Of a DNA stretch of 56,170 nt, positions 21,401-28,980 are shown one piece after another. Made by a program: the position numbers and the translations under genes. This DNA comes from Ichthyosporea sp. XGB-2017a (Eukaryota > Opisthokonta > Ichthyosporea), in contig PDIM01010261.1 of the NCBI GenBank assembly GCA_002811675.1, positions 1 to 56,170 of the forward strand. Direction: 5' to 3'. How positions within the stretch are numbered: the stretch's first letter is position 1; each line of letters starts with the position of its first letter. Below the pieces are notes generated by a model, which saw only the letters and a list, made by a program, of their open reading frames with translations, ran no database searches and was not told the origin of the DNA.

Positions 21401-21420
21401 GCTACCACTTCCTTGGCCAT
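18415..21420 (-). CDS. Large helical protein of unknown function (1001 aa)
   Basis: This is a single-exon gene with a good ATG. The N-terminal third is rich in heptad-like, charged helices (KETEFIMQVIRYEIGKLWQA around residue 58 and QIEEQVLHLCECLFEKYHKR around 102). The middle contains a Lys-rich patch (about 556-575, KVKPKKGKKGAQ). The C-terminal part includes RREQRRLENEIFRIRKEF-like helices and ends in a polar tail. The overall look resembles coiled-coil proteins of cilia or the cytoskeleton; similarity to CCDC87 crossed my mind, but I cannot support it. No catalytic motif is seen. It diverges from cardiolipin synthase across a 476-bp intergenic region. Confidence 0.75.
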   Translation of the reverse strand: MAKEVVAVYKRERGGEKPFIKQPPVRKQHTLTLAGLQEMEKRFDERLLPLKGHSLVGPKETEFIMQVIRYEIGKLWQAFRELKAHPGFKEAKNRRLCTQIEEQVLHLCECLFEKYHKRLDKMLKECIFDKDVNLQRVLGLIRVEIHKRLQPEMVKEICIGEIESGVKRKVIDLPNIDGIEYKMGQLANELNQNYGIEKAVLYKLSNTFQKNMHDIEVRDEEERRMRKSSVRYGEEDLFCFPTHLTRTFTSHPELIRAESLLEPHERDLAEKGIFNFDTGVPNSMEEEEGGRREVRSVAQKRLQRKGTEMLRRNSNADILNVWNVNDVQSLLNQKLATRKVDKDIKDIEHSLGIDPIINALAPFDSEKAREKRRIMNLHMKLVEEGEIKEDKNKTVQRYLKRDSSTHIFDFSLLYKLTNQLQYEPKQLQSTGYDTSTVLQEDLPSRVSLRTFDTKLSSVHCSNRIELCPHPPLAPSELRADISPKTLMELDSNLMETQRVRELYNEVLITEGEGVTFEENLSDLIPCAPALGSRANNAYVYIRKGKIANAEFMERNKNQRKKVKPKKGKKGAQAKDSLEEKKMLDDERNAKAFGIPAGSGGSLDKADYLRFLSMSQTDFLCTLFNLIEEDEIPSIMHSSIGGNDRTSQMADEKASLKPVASKYDAETREQRRLENEIFRIRKEFKKGFWNPSVLDFGGLGVDPDFSLYMLDNDGNVVIRPPSPSQKEEPAVIPETEKPDIPSLDMPKSERLQMRLEFVWSCLRMPEYQRINMVVKYGLEENRHKLADALDAWDKVCRCILHRERLLKAIVSFERCASDPRRYFSRGSYAENNNFGSSSGRLDECRERQRLLGILKSLTSACTSSITSLERRFEDCVTYRGRDYIEKMKCDYTEILYWLQEERLEEYRASSGTEERPITTPFAYIHHLQGLQDVDESEEGYDGGSSKGGNTSGLDQTAINVHGVINSPTPQPVSSLIPERGNEVIMSAKKRGDSAQETIDEEQ

Positions 21421-21896
21421 GATCTTCTCCTCTTCCGCTCCAGGCGGGATAAAACAAAAAACAAATCAAAAACCAGCACAAACATTAAGAGCACGCGGTT
21501 TCTTTCTTCCCATGCTCCCTCCTTCCATTTATTGTGCACTTTTGAAGCCCCTAATTATTCTGCACAAAGAATTTCCACATGGGTGTGATAGGCCCATTGA
21601 AATAGGACTCGAGATTTCAATTAAGGTTATTAATGGGTGTTACCATGGTAACCCCACCTCCCTTGACCCCTAATTCACGTGTACCTCCCAGTCCCAGCTG
21701 ATCCCCCCGTGTCTGTGCCTTTCCACCCTCCTGCCCGCCCTCCCTCACTGCACCAACAGCACACGATAGATGTGGGGTAACAGAGGGTCTAGAAAGATTC
21801 AGTTCAGGTGGAGTGTGTGTTGCCAAATCTCTTCTTTGCTGTTGGTGTTTTTGTTTTTGCTCTTTTGTGTGTGAATACTTGTAATAAAATAATAGG
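21421..21896. promoter_or_regulatory. Divergent intergenic region before cardiolipin synthase
   Basis: This is a bidirectional promoter region between the 1001-residue protein (minus) and cardiolipin synthase (plus). It contains CT-rich tracts; no defined element is called. Confidence 0.35.
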
Positions 21897-23031
21897 ATGC
21901 TTCGAGCAGTGTCCTTGTGCAGAGGATGGCTTGGGAGGAGCACTGGGCTAAGGCTGGAAGGAGTGGGATCGGGTGAGGGATTGAGTAGGGCTCGGGGGGA
22001 GGGGGTGGGACTGTCTCAGAGGGTGGGGAGAACTGTAGGGGCTATGTTGGGCATGAAGAGGCGGGGACTGTGTACAAGCAAGGAAGGGAGGGAGGGGGAG
22101 CAGGAAAAGGGCCCTGTGGAGATTGTGAGTATGAAGAGCTAAGAGAGCTTCACGTACTGATAAAAATAGATCCTGACCTCAAATGTTGTTTGTTTTCTTT
22201 GTTTTCTTTTTCGGAAAAGACGGATAATCTTGCAACAATTCCCAATTTTCTTTCCATGACAAGGATCGTAGCAACTCCAGGAATTGCCCATTTTATCGTC
22301 TCCCAACAGCATGAATATGCACTGGGGCTGTTTGTTTATGCCGCAGTAACCGATGCAGTATGTAATCAAGGAATAGACTCACAACCGCTCAATGTTAGTG
22401 ATTCGACAAAGCTGTTGACTAACCCCGTGTGCTTTTCGCTGTTTGTTTTTGTGTTTAGCTGGACGGTTATATCGCCCGCAACTTCAAAGGCCAACGATCT
22501 GTGTTTGGTACTGCACTTGATCCCTTCGCAGACAAACTGTTAATGACCACGCTAGTAGGCTGTCTGGGGTACAGTGGCCAAATCCCGGCCCCTTTGGCCA
22601 CTTTAATTATCGGCCGAGACGTGGGATTAATGGCTGGGGGCTTTTACTATCGTTACAAGACCTTACCACCCCCAAAAACAATTTCTCGCTTCTTCGACGG
22701 GCGAATTGCCTCTGTGGAGATGCACCCCACCACTCTATCTAAGGTGAACACTGTCCTTCAGGTGGCTGTGGTGGCCCTCGCTTTGGCAGGACCTGTGTTT
22801 GGTGGGGATGCGATGGTGGATATGGGGATATTGACCGACAGTACAGCCACGGCTGCATCTACCTCTGCACCTTCCCAGGACCATCTGTCAGGTTCCTCCT
22901 CGCTATCGTCCCTCTTCCCTCTTGCCGTCCAGGGCCTTTGGTGGCTGACTGCTGCCACGACCTTTGGAAGTGGTGTGAGTTATGTGGTGCGTAAGGACAC
23001 AGTGCGGGCACTGTATTCCCCTAAGAAATGA
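21897..23031 (+). CDS. CRLS1: Cardiolipin synthase (CDP-alcohol phosphatidyltransferase), three exons
   Basis: The enzyme condenses CDP-diacylglycerol with phosphatidylglycerol to make cardiolipin at the mitochondrial inner membrane. The exons are 21897-22124, 22220-22357 and 22459-23031, all phase 0 with GT-AG borders, giving 312 residues. Exon 1 encodes an Arg/Gly-rich presequence (MLRAVSLCRGWLGRSTGLRL). Exon 2 gives ATIPNFLSMTRIVATPGIAH. The CDP-alcohol transferase signature D-x2-DG-x2-AR-x8-G-x3-D-x3-D is split by the second intron (TDA|LDGYIARN...GTALDPFAD), with every key residue present. Exon 3 continues with RDVGLMAGGFYYRYKTLPPP, a strong match to the animal-type enzyme, and further membrane spans. 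AATAAA follows near 23127. Confidence 0.92.
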
Positions 23032-23407
23032 CTCAAAGATTGAGGTTTGTTGTGTACTGTTTGGTTTTTTTTTTTTTGCTTTGGGCCTTTTTATATATTC
23101 CCTTGGGGAATTAATTGTATAAGAAATAAAGTGGGCTCCTTGAAGGCGATTTTCCAATAGTGAATTTTGGTTGTGCCAGAATTTTCATCGTTTCATCTTT
23201 TTTTTCATAAATTATTGATGAATTCTCTCTCGAGTCTCGGGAGTCGGGAGTCGGGTGGCCTTGCTCACTCTTTTTTTTTATTATGTCATTTTCCTCTTTC
23301 CCTGCTAAATTCTAGTTTTGCTTGAGAATCTCGGGGGACCAAGTGGCAGCAGGCTTAGACGCGGATTAAATCCAAAGAACAGGGGTAATAGTTCCAATGT
23401 AAGAAAG

Positions 23408-24595
23408 ATGCAGACTGACACACAGATTCTGAAAGAAAACCTATGCTCGGGCTGGAAGCGAACGTTTGGTCAGTGCACGGAGCTTGATGCGTGGGGCCAG
23501 GTGGTGGAGGGTACCGAGGCGTACCGGCGCTTTGCCAAGGAGCTACGCCAATACTCGAGCAAAGGAGGAGGAAATACGAAAGATTCGGTATTTTCCCCGC
23601 GTGAGCAGGCGGCATTGCTGAAGGCCAGTGAGTGCCTTGTATTGCGAGCAAAGAGCATGGAGCGAATGGGGCTACCCAGTGATGAAAATTCGATATCTTT
23701 GGAGGATGTGAAGAAACTAGACGAGCTTGTATTTGACAACCTGAAGGATATTATTGTGCTGAAAGAAGTGGAGGAGGAGGAAAAGGAGGTGAATACAAAA
23801 GCAATGTCACGGGAAGGACCACAGACGGAAAATGCAGGGGAACAAGAGGTGCGGTCATCGCTACGGGGAACTGTTAACAGTAGTAGCGATCCAACTGTCG
23901 GGGAGGTTGAACCATCTGCACCCGTGCCCATATCTTCGCGGGGTGAAGGGGTAGCGATTGTGAGGAAAAACTCACAACAGAAAGAAATGGAGAAGGAGAA
24001 AGAAAAGGTGGTAGATGATGACAGGAAAAAGCTCTCTTCGGCAGCTCATACTGCGGCCGGAGCGACAGCAGAGAAAAAGCGCTCTGTGCAGAAGAAGCGA
24101 TCATCGTTGGGTGGGACTTTATTGCCCATGCTGGCAGGCCCCGAAGGGACGCCATTGCGTGTGCACATTGAGAAGATCGGACTAAAGAATGCGACACAGT
24201 TTGTAGAGCCTATTATCAGCGTGACAGTGAAAGATGTATCGGGTGAGGATCTGTGCCTCGCACAAAATACCCCTGTTTGTCGAAGAAAAGAAGGCAGCTA
24301 TATCAATTTCCAGAAGAATGTTAACCTTCAGGTGCCATTGGAGAAGTTCAAGCATGGTACATGTGTTTATTTTGAGTTTCAGCACTTCAAGATTGATAAG
24401 AATAAGTTGTCTACAAAGTGTTTCAGTTTCATGGACGGTGAGGACTTGAGGGCTGAAGGGAACAAGACCTTAGAATTGTACGAAAAGCCCCTCGATGTGA
24501 AGAAAAAGAAACTGAAGCTCATGACCAGCAAACCTCTTTACCTGCATGTCCGAGTTGAGCACAACCCCAAAGATGAGGATAGTCAAGAAGAATAA
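23408..24595 (+). CDS. AIDA: AIDA-like protein (N-terminal helical domain and C2 domain)
   Basis: In animals AIDA binds Axin to modulate JNK signalling and has a C-terminal C2 domain that binds phosphoinositide membranes. The open frame extends to 23318, but only with a TTG; the first ATG (23408) gives 395 residues and begins just before the family N-terminus (WKRTFGQCTELDAWGQVVEG). The middle (about 125-240) is low-complexity and charged. The C2 domain runs from about residue 255: LRVHIEKIGLKNATQFVEPI, then SVTVKDVSG, TPVCRRKEGSYINF, YFEFQHFKIDKNKLSTKCF, and the KPLYLHVRVEH end that resembles animal AIDA. The domain occurs in flagellated protists as well as animals. The gene is single-exon and convergent with the next. 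Confidence 0.85.
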   Translation: MQTDTQILKENLCSGWKRTFGQCTELDAWGQVVEGTEAYRRFAKELRQYSSKGGGNTKDSVFSPREQAALLKASECLVLRAKSMERMGLPSDENSISLEDVKKLDELVFDNLKDIIVLKEVEEEEKEVNTKAMSREGPQTENAGEQEVRSSLRGTVNSSSDPTVGEVEPSAPVPISSRGEGVAIVRKNSQQKEMEKEKEKVVDDDRKKLSSAAHTAAGATAEKKRSVQKKRSSLGGTLLPMLAGPEGTPLRVHIEKIGLKNATQFVEPIISVTVKDVSGEDLCLAQNTPVCRRKEGSYINFQKNVNLQVPLEKFKHGTCVYFEFQHFKIDKNKLSTKCFSFMDGEDLRAEGNKTLELYEKPLDVKKKKLKLMTSKPLYLHVRVEHNPKDEDSQEE

Positions 24596-24778
24596 ACATC
24601 CCCTTGTTGTCAACAATGATATTTAAAAGCTGGGGCTTTCTGACGAGGCAACGTGGGGGCTGAGGAGAAGAAGAAAAGAAAAAGTCTGGAAAGACGCATT
24701 CTTAAGCAAAAAGCATAAAATAGAGCAAAGGAGAAAGAAATGATGCTGGGACAAGAGTGCGCTTTATCTCTTCAAGGT

Positions 24779-25930
24779 CTAGTCGGCAAGACGAACAATT
24801 GGCCCAGATACTTTGCCGCGCACAAGTCGTTTGACGGGCAGCGCTTGCCTCTGTGTTAGTTCAGGTTTCGTTCTCTCCTCCATTTTTAGAACAATGGGTC
24901 TTCTCTCCACATCTACATTGAAACTTGGATTGGACTGTGCATTTGCTTGATTCTCATACAGGCGCAAACTGGCTGCCTTCCCCGTTCCACCCACAGGAGC
25001 TGCCGATGTGAGCGACTTCTTAAGACGCGGTGTGTAGAAAGATTTCAGCATCATTGAATCACCTTCCAGAAGTTTTTCTCCCAAAGAGTGCAACATCTTT
25101 TCCCCAGACAATGGCAGGCCTATTTCCTCTTCTTGCTCCTCTTTTTCCTCCCGTCGCAGTGGCTCCTGCAACTCATCCTCAGGGACAAATGTCTTTCTGG
25201 AAGAAGTTCGTGTACGACCTGAAGTGGTTGATACCCTCGAACTTTTTGCTCGACTCTGATATACTTCACTATCCATTTCATATACGCAATTGGCGCTATC
25301 CAGTCGTGGGACCTGCTCGAGTACTCGCGAGATGTGGTGGACCTGACTAGGATCAGTATCTGGAAGGCTTTCCATTGTCTTGTACAAGTGATTTGGTCTT
25401 TCATCTATCTCAAACAGAATATCTGAATGTTTCTTTCCATCTGCTTTCCTGCGGAGAACGACCGGTTCCTCTCCTTTCTTTCCCTGTATTTCCTCCTCTT
25501 TGCCTTTGTCCTTCTTTACTTCCTCTATTTCTTCTTCTGCTTCTTCTTCCGCTTCTTCTTCCGCTTCTTCTTCTGCTTCTTCTTCTGCCTCTTCCTTCTT
25601 TTCGTCACCCTCGTCCATCTGCTCCTCCCCTTTCCGCAGCAGGTCCTGGGAATGGCTCACCATGGCCTGTAAGTCCACATTATCAAGATCCACGCCATTA
25701 AGCACTTCATTCGACTCCTTAATACATTTCATCACCTCTTCTGTTAATCCATCCTCTGCCCAAATGGCCTTCTTGACCTCCTCTTCGCACACAGGACGAA
25801 TCAGACCAAGCGCCACCGCAGGGATGCGATAAAAATTGTGAATGGCTTTGAGATGAATGTAATCCTTTCGGGGAAGTACAATAGTCTCACAGTCCTCCGC
25901 CCATTCAATCCCTTCAAATGCTTTACTCAT
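24779..25930 (-). CDS. Acidic protein of unknown function with (EEEA)n repeat
   Basis: This 383-residue single-exon ORF starts at a good ATG. The first 100 residues look folded (VLPRKDYIHLKAIHNFYRIP, then a helical stretch around LTEEVMKCIKESNEVLNGVD). Residues of about 113-148 are an almost pure Glu/Ala repeat (EEAEEEAEEE), encoded by a CTTCTT-type trinucleotide repeat at about 25525-25600. The C-terminal half is Arg/Ser/Thr-rich and probably disordered. No family is recognised. AIDA lies convergent at 183 bp. Confidence 0.7.
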   Translation of the reverse strand: MSKAFEGIEWAEDCETIVLPRKDYIHLKAIHNFYRIPAVALGLIRPVCEEEVKKAIWAEDGLTEEVMKCIKESNEVLNGVDLDNVDLQAMVSHSQDLLRKGEEQMDEGDEKKEEAEEEAEEEAEEEAEEEAEEEIEEVKKDKGKEEEIQGKKGEEPVVLRRKADGKKHSDILFEIDERPNHLYKTMESLPDTDPSQVHHISRVLEQVPRLDSANCVYEMDSEVYQSRAKSSRVSTTSGRTRTSSRKTFVPEDELQEPLRREEKEEQEEEIGLPLSGEKMLHSLGEKLLEGDSMMLKSFYTPRLKKSLTSAAPVGGTGKAASLRLYENQANAQSNPSFNVDVERRPIVLKMEERTKPELTQRQALPVKRLVRGKVSGPIVRLAD

Positions 25931-26222
25931 GGTATGTGAATTTGGAGTTTGCTTTTATTCCTGATGTATGAAAAGAAAGTCTATAATAGAAGAGGGATTT
26001 AAAGCAAAAAAAAAAAAGAAAGAAACAGAAGAAGAAGAAAAAGAAGGTAAAAAAGCTGAAAAATAAATAGAAAAAAACTTTACAATTCTGGCACAACCAA
26101 ATATATCCTAGAAATAACATCGTGCCTTTTCCAAACCAGCTACATACAGCTTCTATTTTACAGTTTGCGTTTTTATTTGAATTATTTTAAAGTTATTTGC
26201 TTTCCTCGAGCTATCTGCTCAG
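25931..26222. other. Short AT-rich intergenic region
   Basis: This purine-rich stretch (AAAAAAAAAAAAGAAAG and GAAGAAGAAAAAG near 26007-26050) lies between the acidic protein gene and the aminotransferase 3' end. No feature is called. Confidence 0.3.
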
Positions 26223-27614
26223 CTAGTACGCTTCAGCACGAGAATTCAGCTTCTGCTCTACAGACATGGCAATGCGGCTGCAGATATCCGTCCCAGACGG
26301 CTCTGCAAAGTCGACGTATCGTCCGCTGTCTTTGGTCTTATCGTTAAGGTCGCCGAGGTACAGTCGCCGCACAGGCATAGCCAGGCGGGATGTACTTGTG
26401 ATGAGACATCCCTCCCACTCATGGCATTCATCTTTTCTTGGAAACTGGAAGCGGAAGGGAATCCCCTGCTCCGCACACACTTCACGCACTAGCTTGAGAA
26501 TGGTACCTTCCAGAATGTGCTCTGGTGGGGCGCAGTAGACGATGCCATTGTGTACGGCCAGGAAGTTGCTCGATGCACCTTCGTAGACGCGGCCCTGGTG
26601 GTCATGAAGTATGAGCTCTTCAATATCATTACCTTCCGGGGACTTTTTCTCCTGTTGAAAGTATGTAGACCGTTTGGATACCCATGCAGAGTCCTTTGCT
26701 AGGGGATTCTTCCGCGGTCTTCCTCCAAACTTTGCCACACAAGTGGTGAGTGTGGATTTGGGCGGTAGACTACTTGCATGGACCATTACACGTATATGGT
26801 TAGTGCCTTCGGACTCTGCCAGGGAGTCGGGCACCCAGCCTACCAGGGCACATAGTTTTACATTGTAACTACGAGAGCTGGAGCCACAATTGTTTACAAT
26901 GTTGAACTTCTCCACTGCCGCATGGGCGAGCGGTGATATAAGAGACTTAAGTACATCAGCAGTTATAGCAGGGAAGACCATTTCACGGACCCCATCTTGA
27001 GTCCTTCCTATACACTGTTGCTCCATCAGTTGTCTACGAGTAGTCCTACTCTGTGTGATGAACTCATGCATCATTCCTTCAGAGCTCACACCAGCTTCGC
27101 TATTCCAATCCACCATTGTGAGTGTTTGCGCCAGGCGCTGCATGTGCCCATTCCAATCCATGATATTGTCAAGCCCAACTGTGCGCATCCCAGTGTACGC
27201 CCCTCTGGGATTGGCTCGCAGGAATCCATCAAAGGACATGGAGGATAGAGATACGGCAAGCTGCCCGGTCGACGGGTTGAGCATTTCTGCTACCACAGGC
27301 TTGAACTGTGATGATTCCTTTGCATTCACATACCAGTCTTTAAAGTGGGGCTCCCCGTGCAGATTGTTGGGCTGCTCTTGGGAGTGCACACCATGAGTTT
27401 GGTGTGTCTGGTGCTTTCCTACTACAAAAGGTGGTAGATCATAGGAGTAGTTGTACTCGCTGCTTCCATTATCAGTGATTTCAGCCCCAGCTGCAGTATT
27501 TAAGGAAGAGCCAAGAGATGTTTTAAATAGATTGCTTTTACCATAACAGATCCAGCGACTACACAACATGGAAGTCGTTGGAGGTAGCTTTTGAAACTTT
27601 GTATAGAACGCCAT
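26223..27614 (-). CDS. PLP-dependent class IV aminotransferase-like protein
   Basis: Class IV enzymes include branched-chain aminotransferases, D-amino-acid aminotransferases and aminodeoxychorismate lyase, which transfer amino groups with pyridoxal phosphate. This 463-residue product has the fold-type IV landmarks in its C-terminal half: KDSAWVSKRSTYF (candidate PLP Lys region, about 315-327), IEELILHDHQGRVYEGASSN (about 338-357, the Glu and SSN phosphate-binding motif), and HILEGTILKLVREVCAEQGI (about 373-392). The fold resembles the plant and algal group annotated as D-amino-acid-aminotransferase-like. The first 90 residues are extra and may include an organelle-targeting peptide. The substrate cannot be told. 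Confidence 0.78.
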   Translation of the reverse strand: MAFYTKFQKLPPTTSMLCSRWICYGKSNLFKTSLGSSLNTAAGAEITDNGSSEYNYSYDLPPFVVGKHQTHQTHGVHSQEQPNNLHGEPHFKDWYVNAKESSQFKPVVAEMLNPSTGQLAVSLSSMSFDGFLRANPRGAYTGMRTVGLDNIMDWNGHMQRLAQTLTMVDWNSEAGVSSEGMMHEFITQSRTTRRQLMEQQCIGRTQDGVREMVFPAITADVLKSLISPLAHAAVEKFNIVNNCGSSSRSYNVKLCALVGWVPDSLAESEGTNHIRVMVHASSLPPKSTLTTCVAKFGGRPRKNPLAKDSAWVSKRSTYFQQEKKSPEGNDIEELILHDHQGRVYEGASSNFLAVHNGIVYCAPPEHILEGTILKLVREVCAEQGIPFRFQFPRKDECHEWEGCLITSTSRLAMPVRRLYLGDLNDKTKDSGRYVDFAEPSGTDICSRIAMSVEQKLNSRAEAY

Positions 27615-28980
27615 TGTTGCGCCTCCCCTCTCACCCCCCTCCCTCCCTGGGTGGAGTTATAGTTCTGTTAGTTAAGTATTATAAAGGAAACCTGAAATTG
27701 TAGGAGAATAAGAGAGACAAATCCTGCCTTGTGCTCCGTTGCTTGTGAAGGAAAAGAGATAAAACTATTACAAGACAATCTCGATTCCATGAATCGAAAG
27801 TCGCATCCGGTCAATCCCCTTCATCCGTACTGGCTTAAGCAACACACAAACACAAACTGATCGCGAACACTTCACAGGGATCAAACAAAAGGAAACTCTG
27901 GACTCAGTTCCCTTCCTATCAACTCACACCAATCTCCATCAATCTCACTGTCATGCAGCTAGCTAGCTGTGGTTAGTGACTCAATCCCGGTGGTTGCTAA
28001 CACAAGGGTAACTTTAGTACACTAGTCACTAGTCACTACTCACTCGTGACTCGTCTCCCGGGAGAGGCGGAGACTCTGTGGGGAGAAGCGCGGGGATTTT
28101 ATAGGAGCCAGGGACTAGCCATCTCCACAGGAGTTAAGACCAACAAGTAACAACAATAAGGATCTATTAAGGCTGAAAAAATTAAAAAAAGAAAAAGAAA
28201 ACAAGAAAATAACCGGTTTTTTTATTTTTTTTTTTTGTAAATTTGGCATTATAAAATAAATAAGTCCTAATTTTGCAACTGCAAATGTTTCTTTTTTTCG
28301 AAGCAACGCGCAGCAGCGCCAGCAGCTTTGCAAATGGCAGCGGTGCAGGGCTTTGACAAATCACAGGCAGGTTGCTTGACTCGTGTTAATTCAAGCTGCG
28401 TGGTCAAAATTCCATAAAAGTCAAACTTCCGTACGCGACCACCCAAAGTTACATTGCAATTTATAAGTTTTATACATGTCATTTGCAAGGAATATTAGGT
28501 GATTTATTGCCAAATTATTATCCTCGCAAATTATGTCACCTGCTGGAGTACTGTAGATGGTTCATGGTTGTAATTCGCATGTTCCAAAGACCAGAGCTGT
28601 AGCATGCAGACTGCAATCCCAAATCCGTCATGAGCCTAGAGCCTTGAATTTGAAACGTTACGTATTGTTTTGGGGCCTGGAGGTCGCTAACGCTCTAGGT
28701 CCTTGCATCTGGAGGCTCTAGCTAGAGCTGGGGGCCTCCTCATCAAAAGAATAAATTTCGAACTGCTAGTACTAGCTGGACATTTTATTAGTCGCGACTC
28801 GCGCAGATGCCAAGGGAACTGAAACAACGCCTGATGGCAATTGGCATCTTGTGTTTACATTTTATGCAGTTCACAGTGCCTTCTTCGGTTCCTGTACACA
28901 ATTAGTGTTGTCAATGGGCACATATGCAGATGGCAGCTTAAGAGAATTACGTGAATAAGCACTAACTGCGACAATGCTTT
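27615..28980. other. 1.37-kb intergenic region
   Basis: No gene is seen. The first part (27615-28110) should hold the aminotransferase promoter and includes short CACTAGT/ACTCGTGACTC repeats with a CTCCCGGGAG palindrome near 28055. Further on is a T-rich tract (28216-28235) and a palindrome GCTCTAGCTAGAGC (28715-28728) inside a GGAGGC/GCCTCC stem. No tRNA-like fold was recognised. Confidence 0.35.

Noticed and set aside
25375-25832. Phe/Leu/Ser-rich plus-strand ORFs
   Set aside because: They are the antisense of the Glu/Ala repeat in the acidic protein gene.
27615-28980. tRNA, rRNA or CRISPR-like elements
   Set aside because: I looked for tRNA A/B boxes and regular direct repeats here and in other spacers and found none that fold or repeat convincingly.
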